DNA of 9,108 nt from Gammaproteobacteria bacterium (GTDB lineage: Bacteria > Pseudomonadota > Gammaproteobacteria > Pseudomonadales > Azotimanducaceae_A). The translations under genes and the position numbers were made by a program. Below, piece after piece: positions 1 to 7,819 of the stretch; position 1 is the first letter of the stretch, and every line of letters starts with the position of its first letter. The notes beneath the pieces were generated by a model that saw nothing but the letters and a program-made list of their open reading frames with translations, ran no database searches and was not told the origin of the DNA. The DNA is taken from contig DUAT01000193.1 of assembly GCA_012960755.1 (NCBI GenBank), positions 1-9,108 of the forward strand. The letters are read 5' to 3'.

Positions 1-225
1 GGTATTGTCATGGGCGGTTTGATTATCACGGCCATACAGTTCCCGACTAACATGGCACCAGGCGAGGTTCCGGACGGGCTGATATTCAAACTCGGGATAG
101 TGGTTGGCGTCTTTATTCCGCTGTTGTACCTGGTTCCAATTAGTCTGATTCACAGGTACAGAATTACAAGAGAAGTCCATGCTGAAATTCAGCGGAAGCT
201 GGAAGATCGTCGATTGGGTTTCTAA
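1..225 (+). CDS. GPH-family (MFS_2) sugar/cation symporter, C-terminal fragment
   Basis: This is the last 74 codons of a gene that begins before the window; the frame is open from base 1 and stops at TAA 223-225. The fragment has a hydrophobic segment (GGLIITAIQFPTNMAPG), a short loop, then a final membrane helix (about residues 28-47), followed by a basic cytoplasmic tail containing RYRITREVHAEIQRKLEDRR. A last helix followed by a Y-x-[IL]-T-R-E-x-H-A-E-I tail is typical of the glycoside-pentoside-hexuronide:cation symporter family in the major facilitator superfamily. Members import sugars or glycosides with Na+ or H+ across the inner membrane. The substrate cannot be told from this end. 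The ATG at 10 is an internal methionine, not a start. No functional link to the downstream oxidase genes is evident. Confidence 0.75.
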   Translation, partial: GIVMGGLIITAIQFPTNMAPGEVPDGLIFKLGIVVGVFIPLLYLVPISLIHRYRITREVHAEIQRKLEDRRLGF

Positions 226-309
226 AACATCGGGTTAAAGCGACAGCAATGAGGATATTCACTGAAATGGTGACAAAATATCTGAACGAAGATCATGCTG
301 CCAAACTCA

Positions 310-330
310 TGAGGCTATGCTGGCGCCTCA
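310..330 (+). repeat. Inverted repeat TGAGGC / GCCTCA
   Basis: TGAGGC (310-315) and GCCTCA (325-330) are perfect 6-bp complements around a 9-base loop. An alternative pairing uses GGCTA (313-317) and TAGCC (333-337), so the two stems compete. No run of T follows, so it does not look like a standard intrinsic terminator for the transporter gene. It could be a weak terminator, a processing site or chance. Confidence 0.3.
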
Positions 331-444
331 GGTAGCCATTTATCATTTCTGCTTAAGCTTCGATATCGTTTCGGAAATTAGCCAGCCGAATTGTCTTTCT
401 CCCTATGAGCGGAGGGTTTTATTCCAGTAGCCAGTAGGTGGTCC

Positions 445-474
445 TTGTCAGCATTTGGCAGATCCAGCTATGCT
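445..474 (+). promoter_or_regulatory. Candidate sigma-70 promoter for the cco operon
   Basis: TTGTCA (445-450) matches the -35 consensus at 5 of 6 positions. TATGCT (469-474) matches the -10 consensus at 4 of 6, with an 18-base spacer. Transcription would begin near 481, leaving a leader of roughly 20 bases before the ccoN ATG at 504. A class II FNR site would then be expected near position 440, but none is visible. The call is by eye, and motifs of this strength arise by chance. Confidence 0.3.
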
Positions 475-503
475 ACGATTTGCGACGGGTTCGAGAGAGA
501 AGT

Positions 504-1916
504 ATGCAAGACTACAATTACAAGGTCGTAAGGCAGTTTTCTATCATGACCGTTGTCTGGGGAATTGTAGGTATGCTGGTTGGCGTAGTCATCGCCGCCC
601 AGTTAGCCTGGCCAGTTCTGAATACTGATTTACCCTGGCTACATTTTGGTCGGCTACGACCACTACACACTAACGCTGTTATCTTCGCCTTTGGCGGGTG
701 TGCCCTTATGGGCACGTCTTTGTATATTGTGCAGAGAACCTGCCAGGCGAAACTTATCTCCGATGGATTGGCTTCCTTTGTTTTCTGGGGGTGGCAACTT
801 GTGATTGTCTCGGCGGCGATTACGCTCCCGATGGGCCTCACCACTTCAAAAGAATACGCGGAGCTTGAATGGCCAATCGACATTTTGATTACGATTGTCT
901 GGGTCGCCTATGCCATTTTGTTTTTCGGTACCATTATCCGCCGCAAAACCCAGCACATCTATGTAGCTAACTGGTTTTTCTCTGCCTTTATTATTGCAGT
1001 GGCAATTCTGCACATTGTTAACAGCCTGGCTATCCCCGTCACAATGACGAAGTCGTACTCGATCTACTCCGGAAGTGTCGATGCGATGGTCCAGTGGTGG
1101 TATGGGCACAACGCGGTAGGGTTCTTCCTGACCGCCGGGTTCCTTGGCATCATGTACTACTTTGTGCCGAAACAGGCTGAACGTCCGGTTTATTCCTATC
1201 GACTTTCAGTGGTTCACTTTTGGGCGCTGATTGCTGTTTATGTCTGGGCAGGACCTCATCACCTTCACTATACAACCCTGCCCGACTGGGCTCAGAGTCT
1301 GGGTATGGTGATGTCTATTATCCTTCTGGCGCCTTCCTGGGGTGGAATGATCAACGGAATCATGACGCTGTCGGGCGCCTGGGATAAGCTTCGACGCGAC
1401 CCCATCCTGAAGTTTCTGGTTGTTTCATTGTCCTTTTATGGCATGTCGACCTTTGAAGGGCCGATGATGGCGATCAAATCTGTAAACGCTCTCTCTCACT
1501 ATACAGATTGGACGATTGGGCACGTGCATTCGGGCGCTTTGGGTTGGGTCGCCATGATCTCGATTGGGGCGATGTACCATCTCATTCCGATCCTGTTTGG
1601 TAAAAAGCAGGGTGAGATGCATAGCGCCAAACTGATAGACCTCCACTTCTGGCTGGCAACCATCGGAACAGTGCTCTATATCGCTTCCATGTGGGTCAAT
1701 GGCTTGATGCAGGGTCTGATGTGGCGGGCGGTTAATGATGACGGTACGCTGACCTACAGCTTTGCAGAATCAGTCGAGGCAAGCTTCCCCGGGTATGTAG
1801 TTCGGTTTATCGGTGGCGGGATTTTCTTCGCGGGCATGCTGGTGATGGCATACAACGTGTGGATGACGACGCGTGAAGCTCCGGGAACTTCCCGAAAAGT
1901 GGAGGCTTCGGCATGA
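504..1916 (+). CDS. ccoN: cbb3-type cytochrome c oxidase subunit I
   Basis: CcoN is the catalytic subunit of the cbb3 oxidase in the inner membrane. It reduces O2 to water at a haem b3-CuB centre and pumps protons. The 470-residue product is of family length with about 12 hydrophobic helices. Visible ligands: H55 (RPLHTNAV) and H342 for low-spin haem b; H202 (YGHNAV), H252 and H253 (GPHHLHY) for CuB; H340 (IGHVH) for haem b3. Y246, six residues before H252, is the tyrosine that cross-links to the CuB histidine in this family, and E318 (TFEGP) is the conserved glutamate. All sit five positions below the P. stutzeri numbers as I recall them (H60, H207, Y251, H257/H258, E323, H345, H347). I chose ATG 504 because family proteins begin near YNYKVVRQF; a purine-rich GAGAGAAG precedes it. 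The stop overlaps the ccoO start as ATGA. Confidence 0.97.
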   Translation: MQDYNYKVVRQFSIMTVVWGIVGMLVGVVIAAQLAWPVLNTDLPWLHFGRLRPLHTNAVIFAFGGCALMGTSLYIVQRTCQAKLISDGLASFVFWGWQLVIVSAAITLPMGLTTSKEYAELEWPIDILITIVWVAYAILFFGTIIRRKTQHIYVANWFFSAFIIAVAILHIVNSLAIPVTMTKSYSIYSGSVDAMVQWWYGHNAVGFFLTAGFLGIMYYFVPKQAERPVYSYRLSVVHFWALIAVYVWAGPHHLHYTTLPDWAQSLGMVMSIILLAPSWGGMINGIMTLSGAWDKLRRDPILKFLVVSLSFYGMSTFEGPMMAIKSVNALSHYTDWTIGHVHSGALGWVAMISIGAMYHLIPILFGKKQGEMHSAKLIDLHFWLATIGTVLYIASMWVNGLMQGLMWRAVNDDGTLTYSFAESVEASFPGYVVRFIGGGIFFAGMLVMAYNVWMTTREAPGTSRKVEASA

Positions 1917-2518
1917 ACGATTTTATCGAAAAAAATATCGGGGTGATGGTGATCCTGATTGTCGTCGCCGTTAGTTTTGGCGGCATCATTGAAATCGTCC
2001 CCCTGATGAATCAGCGGGTTGTTACTGAACCGATAGAAGGCCTGGAACCTTTAACACCCCTGCAGCTTGAGGGGAGAGATATCTACATTCGTGAAGGTTG
2101 TAACGTATGTCATTCACAGATGATTCGACCCCTGCGCGCTGAAGTGGAACGTTATGGACACTACACAGTGGCGGGTGAGTTGGTTTACAACCATCCATTC
2201 CTGTTCGGCTCCAAGCGAACAGGGCCAGATCTCGCGCGGGTTGGCGGTCTCTATAGCGATGATTGGCATCGTGCCCATTTGTTCGATCCCCGATCCGTTG
2301 TGCCGGAATCCAATATGCCGGGTTTCTCCTGGCTGTTTGAGAGCGAGGTTGATGCGAGTATCACCCCACTTAAGCTCAAGGCACTTCGAGTCGTAGGTGT
2401 TCCCTACACGGACGCTGATATAGAGACGGCATCGAGTCAGGTTCAGGGAAAGACAGAAGCGGACGCATTGATTGTCTACCTCCAGCAACTGGGTTTGATC
2501 ATCAAGGAGAGGAGGTAA
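1913..2518 (+). CDS. ccoO: cbb3-type cytochrome c oxidase subunit II (mono-haem cytochrome c)
   Basis: CcoO is the membrane-anchored mono-haem c subunit that passes electrons to CcoN. The 201-residue product has one N-terminal helix (about residues 11-30), which anchors a periplasmic domain. The haem-binding motif CNVCH lies at C63-C66-H67 and continues as SQMIRP, typical of this family. M135 in PESNMPGF is the likely axial ligand. The start ATG overlaps the ccoN stop by four bases, and GGAG at 1901-1904 provides a ribosome site eight bases upstream, so translation is probably coupled to ccoN. Length and motif order are normal. Stop TAA at 2516-2518 is two bases before ccoQ. Confidence 0.97.
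   Translation: MNDFIEKNIGVMVILIVVAVSFGGIIEIVPLMNQRVVTEPIEGLEPLTPLQLEGRDIYIREGCNVCHSQMIRPLRAEVERYGHYTVAGELVYNHPFLFGSKRTGPDLARVGGLYSDDWHRAHLFDPRSVVPESNMPGFSWLFESEVDASITPLKLKALRVVGVPYTDADIETASSQVQGKTEADALIVYLQQLGLIIKERR
2504..2516 (+). promoter_or_regulatory. Strong ribosome binding site for ccoQ
   Basis: AAGGAGAGGAGGT holds two overlapping purine-rich Shine-Dalgarno cores; the second, AGGAGG (2510-2515), is five bases before the ccoQ ATG at 2521. It is embedded in the last codons of ccoO, which encode ERR. It is the strongest ribosome site in the locus and fixes the ccoQ start. Confidence 0.8.
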
Positions 2519-2520
2519 CG

Positions 2521-2703
2521 ATGGAATTCTCGATTGGTGACCTTAGAGGGTTGTCTACGATCTTTTGCCTTGTGGCCTTTGCTGCCATCGTGTTCTGGGC
2601 CTATGGCCCTTCACGCAAGCAATATTTCGATAAAGCAGCTGCGCTGCCATTTGAAGATGAAAACGATACAGAATCGGAAGTAACGGGAAAGGTGGGCCAG
2701 TGA
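2521..2703 (+). CDS. ccoQ: cbb3-type cytochrome oxidase subunit CcoQ/FixQ
   Basis: CcoQ is the small non-catalytic subunit that stabilises the interaction of CcoP with the CcoNO core. The product has 60 residues, with one membrane helix (about residues 11-29, LSTIFCLVAFAAIVFWAYG). A short cytoplasmic tail follows with the family signature of a basic stretch (SRKQYFDKAA) and then LPFEDE. The tail is acidic and low in complexity at its end. Its TGA stop shares bases with the GTG start of ccoP (GTGA at 2700-2703). Size, position between ccoO and ccoP, and the tail signature make the assignment secure despite its shortness. Confidence 0.93.
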   Translation: MEFSIGDLRGLSTIFCLVAFAAIVFWAYGPSRKQYFDKAAALPFEDENDTESEVTGKVGQ

Positions 2704-3578
2704 GTACAGGATTCAGCCTAATTGTTATTGCAGGAACAGTGGTTTCACTGATTGCTTTTTTTCTGTTGCTGCAGTTGAACAGGAAAATTTCGAACCCAGG
2801 TGAAACAACTGGCCACGATTACGACGGTATCCAGGAGTTGGATAACCCGTTGCCGGCATGGTGGTACTGGTGGTTTATTCTCACCATTGTATTTGCTGTC
2901 GGTTATCTCATTTACTACCCCGGATTGGGTAACTTCAAAGGAGTCGGTGGCTGGAGCCAGGTTTCAGAACTGGAGAAAAACCAGCAACTGGCGGACGAAC
3001 GTTTCGGTCCGCTATATGCGCAATATCGTGATTTATCGCTTGATGAACTGGTACAGACGCCAGCAGCAGTAAAAATGGGTCGACGAATCTTCGCCTCCGA
3101 CTGTTCCGTTTGTCACGGCGCGAAGGGTGAGGGTAGTTTTGGTTTTCCAAACCTGGCTGATGAAGAGTGGATGTGGGGTTTTGAGGACGCGGATATCGAA
3201 GTTACCATTGCAGGTGGGCGGAATGCCGTAATGATGCCCTGGGAAGATATCATCGGGTTAGATGACGTTAACGAAGTCACCGAATATGTTTTACAACTGG
3301 CAGGTCGCGAGGTGGATGAAGAGTTGGCGTCCCTCGGCGCAACTCACTTCGGTATGTATTGTATTGCTTGCCATGGAGCTGACGGTAAAGGCCAGAAATT
3401 TTTCGGCGCACCAGATCTAACCAATGAGATATGGTTGTACGGTAACTCCAGGGCGCGTATTGAACATGTCATCAAGCGTGGTAGAAATGGCGTCATGCCT
3501 GGCTTTGAAGGCCGTCTCGGATCAGATAAGGTCCATATACTGGCGGGATACGTAAAAAGCTTATCTGCTAACAAGTAG
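2700..3578 (+). CDS. ccoP: cbb3-type cytochrome c oxidase subunit III (di-haem cytochrome c)
   Basis: CcoP is the di-haem cytochrome c subunit that receives electrons from soluble donors and passes them to CcoO. The 292-residue product has two N-terminal helices (about residues 5-25 and 53-73). The second begins in the conserved DNPLPAWWYWWF signature, and a periplasmic part with two haem c domains follows. Haem sites are CSVCH (C135, C138, H139) and CIACH (C221, C224, H225); likely methionine ligands lie in VMMPW (178-179) and GVMPGF (266). The start is GTG at 2700, overlapping the ccoQ stop. GTG is favoured because the next residues (STGFSL) lead straight into the first helix and no suitable ATG is nearby. 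Two N-terminal helices, rather than one, is the form described for Pseudomonas-like CcoP. Confidence 0.96.
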   Translation: MSTGFSLIVIAGTVVSLIAFFLLLQLNRKISNPGETTGHDYDGIQELDNPLPAWWYWWFILTIVFAVGYLIYYPGLGNFKGVGGWSQVSELEKNQQLADERFGPLYAQYRDLSLDELVQTPAAVKMGRRIFASDCSVCHGAKGEGSFGFPNLADEEWMWGFEDADIEVTIAGGRNAVMMPWEDIIGLDDVNEVTEYVLQLAGREVDEELASLGATHFGMYCIACHGADGKGQKFFGAPDLTNEIWLYGNSRARIEHVIKRGRNGVMPGFEGRLGSDKVHILAGYVKSLSANK

Positions 3579-3593
3579 GCAGGATTCTGGTTC

Positions 3594-4988
3594 GTGGAAA
3601 AATCACTATCCGAAGGCACTGATTCGGCGGTTCTCAACCTTTATGAGAAGCGTGAGAAAATATATGCGCGAAGCGTAGAGGGGTTCTTCCAGAACATTCG
3701 TCTGTTTACAGGCTGGCCGTTGCTTGTTGCTTATTTTGGGTGTCCCTGGCTTCTGTGGGGCGGACGTCAATCGGTACTGTTTGATCTTCCCGAAAGAAAA
3801 TTTCATATCTTTTCCCTGACGTTCTGGCCACAGGACTTTTCACTGTTAGCCTGGGCTCTGGTGATCGCAGCGTTCATGCTGTTTTTTATAACAACTTTAC
3901 TGGGGCGCGTTTGGTGCGGTTATACCTGTCCGCAAACAGTATGGACCGCCATCTTCATGTGGGCAGAGCAGGTATCCGAGGGGGATCGTCATCAGCGCAT
4001 TAATCTGGATAAGCAGTCCTGGAACTTTGAGAAAGTGTGGCGTCGGTCTCTTAAGCATGTTTTGTGGTTGGGCTTTGCTTTTTTAACAGGGCTTACGTTT
4101 GTCAGTTACTTTTATGACATGCGGAGCCTGATTGTAGACACCCATAATTTTGACCTGCCACTGGCAGCCGTTTCCTGGGTTGGTTTCTTTACAGTAGCAA
4201 CCTATATCAACGCGGGTTGGATGCGTGAACAGGTCTGCATGTATATGTGCCCCTACGCCAGGTTTCAGTCAGCGATGTTTGACAAAGATACGTTGATTGT
4301 CTCCTACGATGAACAGCGCGGCGATCCACGGGGTTCCCGAAAGCGTGGTGAGGAGGGGACGACCAAAGGAGATTGTATAGACTGCACGATGTGTGTGCAG
4401 GTCTGCCCGACCGGAATTGATATTCGTGATGGGCTGCAATATGAATGCATTAACTGCGCGCTATGTGTTGATGCCTGCGATTCGATCATGGACAAGATGG
4501 AATATGACAGGGGGCTGATCAGGTACACAACCGAGAGTCAGCTTGAGGGAAAGGCCTGGACCTGGAAACGACCGAAGCTGATCGGATACGGTCTGGCAAT
4601 GATCGTCATGGTCAGTGCGTTCTCGTTTATATTGATCTCACGAATCCCTCTGGGACTAGATGTTCTGCGGTCCCGGGGTATGTTGTTCCAGGAAGTTCCC
4701 GGCGGCTATGTGCAAAATATTTACACATTAAAGGTGTTGAATATGGATAAGCAGGACCGGATTTATAATGTTCAGGTCACGGGCCTACCTGGTTATAGAC
4801 TGGCGCCAGATGAACCCATTCCCGTATTGGCAGGTCAAATAGGAGAGGTCGTTGTCAACCTGTTGGTTAACCCTGATTTACTGATGCAGGTCAACACACC
4901 TATCAGGTTTGAAGTACAGACTGAAGATGGGGAACTTCGAGTGTCCAGTAAAAGCACTTATATTGGGCCGAGACCTATTGATGACTGA
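3594..4988 (+). CDS. ccoG: cbb3 oxidase assembly cupric reductase (polyferredoxin-like)
   Basis: CcoG (FixG/RdxA family) is a membrane iron-sulfur protein reported to reduce Cu(II) to Cu(I) for cbb3 assembly. The 464-residue product has several membrane helices (around 42-58, 84-104, 155-173 and 190-206, with one more near 324-342) and a C-terminal periplasmic Ig-like domain (FixG_C). Cysteine motifs are WCGYTCP (C108, C112), VCMYMCP (C215, C219) and a two-cluster 4Fe-4S ferredoxin segment: C261, C264, C267, C271 and C285, C288, C291, C295. The start is GTG 3594, with AGGCAGGA about seven bases upstream; the next in-frame methionine (residue 95) would lose conserved N-terminal sequence. It lies 15 bp after ccoP with no terminator between, so it is probably cotranscribed. 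It overlaps ccoH by eight bases. Confidence 0.96.
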   Translation: MEKSLSEGTDSAVLNLYEKREKIYARSVEGFFQNIRLFTGWPLLVAYFGCPWLLWGGRQSVLFDLPERKFHIFSLTFWPQDFSLLAWALVIAAFMLFFITTLLGRVWCGYTCPQTVWTAIFMWAEQVSEGDRHQRINLDKQSWNFEKVWRRSLKHVLWLGFAFLTGLTFVSYFYDMRSLIVDTHNFDLPLAAVSWVGFFTVATYINAGWMREQVCMYMCPYARFQSAMFDKDTLIVSYDEQRGDPRGSRKRGEEGTTKGDCIDCTMCVQVCPTGIDIRDGLQYECINCALCVDACDSIMDKMEYDRGLIRYTTESQLEGKAWTWKRPKLIGYGLAMIVMVSAFSFILISRIPLGLDVLRSRGMLFQEVPGGYVQNIYTLKVLNMDKQDRIYNVQVTGLPGYRLAPDEPIPVLAGQIGEVVVNLLVNPDLLMQVNTPIRFEVQTEDGELRVSSKSTYIGPRPIDD

Positions 4989-5499
4989 GGATGAAAAACA
5001 GATTGAGCTTTCAGATATGCCTGCCCTGGAATGGTATCGATACGGCTGGGTATGGTTTGTGTTCACTATCCCGTTCGCTGCTGTTTTGTTTGGCATTGTC
5101 ATGTTCGTATCAGCTAATTATCAGCCCGATGATGTGGTAGTGGATAACTACTACAAGGAAGGGAAGGGAATTAATAAACGTATCGCAAGAGATGCGAAAG
5201 CGGTGGAACTTGGTGTGCAGGTAACGTTAGCTGCACTTACCGAAACCGGTGCAGTCTTTGGTATTGAAGAGGCGGGTGGCGATGTCCAGATGTCGTTATT
5301 CCATGTGACTGATCAGAAGCAGGATATGTCGTTTCAATTGGTATCCCAGGGTGAGGGGGTCTACACGGTCTCGTCTCCTGAGTTCGCTCGACGATTGAGT
5401 CTCCCGGGTATCTGGTACATAGAGTTTACCGATTATAATTGGCGTCTACGAACTCGGTTGCAGACGCCAATTTCAACGTTGGAGCTCGGACCGTCATGA
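4981..5499 (+). CDS. ccoH: cbb3 oxidase assembly protein CcoH/FixH
   Basis: CcoH is a small bitopic inner-membrane protein required for stable cbb3 assembly and reported to associate with CcoN. The product has 172 residues: a cytoplasmic start, then a W/Y-rich lead-in (ALEWYRYGWVWFVF), one membrane helix (about residues 24-45) and a periplasmic domain. The helix is followed by the conserved segment VVVDNYYKEGKGINKR, a hallmark of FixH-family proteins. I chose ATG 4981 because it lies inside the end of ccoG and places the protein at family length; upstream in-frame starts run through the ccoG coding sequence. No strong Shine-Dalgarno precedes it, which suits translational coupling to ccoG. Its TGA overlaps the ccoI start as ATGA. 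Confidence 0.92.
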   Translation: MTEDEKQIELSDMPALEWYRYGWVWFVFTIPFAAVLFGIVMFVSANYQPDDVVVDNYYKEGKGINKRIARDAKAVELGVQVTLAALTETGAVFGIEEAGGDVQMSLFHVTDQKQDMSFQLVSQGEGVYTVSSPEFARRLSLPGIWYIEFTDYNWRLRTRLQTPISTLELGPS

Positions 5500-7643
5500 A
5501 CGATCTGGCCATAGCCCATTCCAGTATCGAATCGAGATTACATTTTCTTGTTCCGGATGTTCGGTGCGCCGGGTGTTGCCTGAAGATAGAGCGCGAATTG
5601 TCCGGCCTGCCTGACGTGTCGGATGTGAACGTCAGCTACGCGGAAAAAAGGCTGTCGTTTACGTCTGCTTCGCCGGCCGGTGCAGAATCTGCGCTCACTC
5701 GACTAACTGCCCTTGGATACCAGGCGGCACCGGGAAAAAACCGGGGTGAGCTGGATATGTACCAGGACCAGCGAAGGGTCTTGATGGCGCGACTTGGTGT
5801 TGCTGGCATTGGGATGATGCAGGTCATGATGTTTGCCCTCACGTCTTACCTCGCGGGGACAGAAGGCATACAACCGGAATATGAAGCACTCATGCGCTGG
5901 GCGGCTTTTGTGGTATCGCTGCCGGTAGTTTTATACAGTGCGATGCCGTTTCACCAGGGTGCCTGGCGAGATATTCGTAACCGGACAGCGGGCATGGATG
6001 TGCCTGTATCAATCGCCGTCATTTCAGCATTTTCGCTGAGCGCAGTACACACTGTTCTTGGTTCCGGGGAAGTCTATTTCGATTCCGCCTGCATGTTTAC
6101 GTTCTTTCTTTTAACCGGCCGATACCTGGAGCTTGCAGCAAGGCAGAATTTTCACGTCGAACAGCTGCTGGGCGATCATCTGCTTCCAGAACTGGCGAGA
6201 ACCCTTTCCGGTCAACTGAAACCCCTGGCAGAGCTACAAGCTGGTGATGTGCTCCTGATAGAGAAAGGGGAAGTGATACCAGCAGACTGTATTGTGACAA
6301 AGGGTACGACGACGGCAGACGAGTCGGCCTTCACGGGTGAATCTGAACCAGCGTTGAAGAAAATCGGATCGGCATTACTGGCCGGGGCTATTAACCTTGA
6401 TGGAGAAGTTGAGGGAAGAGTGTCGGCATCAAAATCCGACTGGGTGATTTCACACCTGTCAGAATTGTATCGAAGCGCTGCATCCTTCAGGCCGTCTTTT
6501 GCGATCCTCGCTGACCGGGTCGCCAGATATTTTGTTGGAGTCGTTTTGGTTCTGGCCGCATCGAGTGGGTTCTTCTGGTGGTACCAGGGGGCTGATAACT
6601 TTTTCGCGATCGCACTGGCGGTGCTTGTGGTCTCCTGTCCCTGCGCCTTGTCGCTGGCGACGCCGATTGCTTACGCGATTGCGACCGGTGCATCGAGAAA
6701 AATGGGGTTGTTGATTTCTTCGGGAGAATTCCTCGAAAAACTGGGTCGAACCAGCACAGTGGTTTTTGATAAGACCGGGACTCTCACTGAAGGTAGTTTG
6801 AAACTCAAGCAGATGGATAGTCTGTCGACGGCGTTGAGCAGGCAGCAGTTAATCGACATTGCAGCATCCCTGGAGACCTCAAGTTTGCATCCAGTCGCGG
6901 TAACACTCCGGGAACTGTCTGGTGAATTGCATGAGATTAGTGAGCCTTTAGTTGAACCCGGCTTCGGTGTGTCAGGGGTTATTGGTGGGGATGCTTATCG
7001 ATTGGGAAATCCGGTATTTGTACTTGAGGGAGAGACGCCACCTTCGGATGATGAAGGCAACTGGGTATTGTTGAGCGGGAATGGAAAACCCCTGGCCTGG
7101 TTTTGTTTCAGCGACAGGCCGCGCGCTGAAGCCGGGACAACGATTGAAAGACTCAAACAGATGGTTGGATCAGTTCTGGTTTACTCAGGCGATAGTTCGG
7201 GGAACGGAAGAAGCATGCTTAATGCCCTGGGGATCGACAGCCCATCCATGTCGATGACGCCGGATGAGAAAATTTCGAGTGTGCGGGCCCTGCAGGCTTC
7301 CGGCGAAAAGGTCCTCATGATTGGTGATGGGCTTAACGATGCCGGGGCGATGGCCGTCGCGGACATTTCACTCGCGGTTAACCCAGTAGATACACTGGTG
7401 CAGTCTGCTGCGGATGCGACCCTGGTCAATGGTGATCTGGGGTCTGTTCCGGAAGTGCTCTGTTATGCTGGAAAAGTTCGGGCTGTGATCAAACAGAACC
7501 TTTTCTGGGCTTTTTCATACAACCTGCTGGTTATTCCGCTTGCGGTGCTGGGGTTTGTACCACCCTGGCTGGCTGCTCTGGGAATGTCGGTGAGCTCCTT
7601 GATTGTGACACTAAACGCCTGCCGATTGTCGAGGGCAGGCTGA
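5496..7643 (+). CDS. ccoI: Copper-translocating P1B-type ATPase of cbb3 oxidase assembly
   Basis: CcoI (FixI, CopA2-like) uses ATP to move Cu(I) out of the cytoplasm for insertion into the cbb3 oxidase. The 715-residue product shows one N-terminal HMA domain with CAGCC (C24, C27, C28), the actuator motif TGES (280-283), the membrane copper site CPC (381-383), the phosphorylation site D425 in DKTGT, the nucleotide-binding HP pair (465-466) and the hinge GDGLND (610-615). The final helices end in MSVSSLIVTLNACRL, as in copper ATPases. A methionine-rich stretch GMMQVMM lies at 106-112. ATG 5496 overlaps the ccoH stop as ATGA, with GGAG at 5481-5484; a TTG 57 bases further upstream lies within ccoH and adds unrelated residues. 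Pseudomonas CcoI is roughly 100 residues longer, with an extra cysteine-rich N-terminal domain that is absent here; the form resembles rhizobial FixI. Confidence 0.95.
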   Translation: MNDLAIAHSSIESRLHFLVPDVRCAGCCLKIERELSGLPDVSDVNVSYAEKRLSFTSASPAGAESALTRLTALGYQAAPGKNRGELDMYQDQRRVLMARLGVAGIGMMQVMMFALTSYLAGTEGIQPEYEALMRWAAFVVSLPVVLYSAMPFHQGAWRDIRNRTAGMDVPVSIAVISAFSLSAVHTVLGSGEVYFDSACMFTFFLLTGRYLELAARQNFHVEQLLGDHLLPELARTLSGQLKPLAELQAGDVLLIEKGEVIPADCIVTKGTTTADESAFTGESEPALKKIGSALLAGAINLDGEVEGRVSASKSDWVISHLSELYRSAASFRPSFAILADRVARYFVGVVLVLAASSGFFWWYQGADNFFAIALAVLVVSCPCALSLATPIAYAIATGASRKMGLLISSGEFLEKLGRTSTVVFDKTGTLTEGSLKLKQMDSLSTALSRQQLIDIAASLETSSLHPVAVTLRELSGELHEISEPLVEPGFGVSGVIGGDAYRLGNPVFVLEGETPPSDDEGNWVLLSGNGKPLAWFCFSDRPRAEAGTTIERLKQMVGSVLVYSGDSSGNGRSMLNALGIDSPSMSMTPDEKISSVRALQASGEKVLMIGDGLNDAGAMAVADISLAVNPVDTLVQSAADATLVNGDLGSVPEVLCYAGKVRAVIKQNLFWAFSYNLLVIPLAVLGFVPPWLAALGMSVSSLIVTLNACRLSRAG

Positions 7644-7819
7644 TGGAGGTATTGTTTATCCTGGTGCCTGTTAGTCTGATCATCGTAATGATCTCGCTGG
7701 CCGCCTTTGTCTGGTCAGTTAACAACCAGCAATACGATGACCTGGATAAAGAAGCTGAACGCATTTTGTTTGACGAAGAAAACCTGGGTAACACAAATAT
7801 TAGTGAGGACAATTTATGA
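7643..7819 (+). CDS. ccoS: cbb3-type cytochrome oxidase assembly protein CcoS
   Basis: CcoS is a tiny membrane protein needed for cofactor insertion (haem b and CuB) during cbb3 maturation. The product has 58 residues: MEVLFILVPVSL opens a single membrane helix (about residues 3-25), followed by WSVNNQQYDDLDKEAERILFD. The family signature of a tryptophan or aromatic, then a Q-[YF]-D-D-L-[DE] segment, then E-A-x-R-I-L-F-D is all present. The ATG shares one base with the ccoI stop (TGATG), and AGGGCAGG lies just upstream inside ccoI. Its own TGA overlaps the next gene as ATGA. It is short enough to be missed by automated calling with a 60-residue cutoff, but identity and position are clear. Confidence 0.93.
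   Translation: MEVLFILVPVSLIIVMISLAAFVWSVNNQQYDDLDKEAERILFDEENLGNTNISEDNL

Larger units (their letters stand above)
226..503. other. Intergenic region upstream of ccoN
   Basis: This 278-bp stretch lies between the transporter stop and the chosen ccoN start. I see no credible gene in it. It holds a 6-bp inverted repeat at 310-330, a weak 4-bp hairpin followed by TTTTATT at 401-423, and a candidate promoter at 445-474. I searched by eye for the FNR/Anr dyad TTGAT-N4-ATCAA and found neither half-site. An in-frame GTG at 438 could extend CcoN by 22 residues, but family alignment does not support that. Confidence 0.6.

Noticed and set aside
361..374. CGATATCG palindrome as an FNR-type operator
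   Set aside because: It lacks the TTGAT-N4-ATCAA arrangement and spacing; an 8-base palindrome of this kind is common by chance.
399..423. Intrinsic terminator at CCCT/AGGG followed by TTTTATT
   Set aside because: The stem has only four pairs with an eight-base loop, too weak for a supported terminator, though the T-rich tail is noted.
438..503. Extension of CcoN to the in-frame GTG at 438
   Set aside because: The extra 22 residues are not found in the family, whose members begin near YNYKVVRQF. The candidate promoter at 445-474 would also lie inside the extension.
518..883. Minus-strand open frame of 121 codons inside ccoN
   Set aside because: It is antisense to a conserved gene, the translation has no family resemblance or composition of a real protein, and no ribosome site supports it.
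2114..2488. Minus-strand open frame of 124 codons inside ccoO
   Set aside because: It lies wholly antisense to a clearly functional cytochrome gene and shows no recognisable motif.
4909..4980. Extension of CcoH upstream into ccoG
   Set aside because: The added 24 residues derive from an alternative frame of ccoG and do not resemble CcoH N-termini. ATG 4981 gives family length.
5439..5495. Extension of CcoI to the in-frame TTG at 5439
   Set aside because: It would overlap ccoH by about 60 bases and add residues unlike any CcoI. ATG 5496 in an ATGA overlap with GGAG upstream is a better start.
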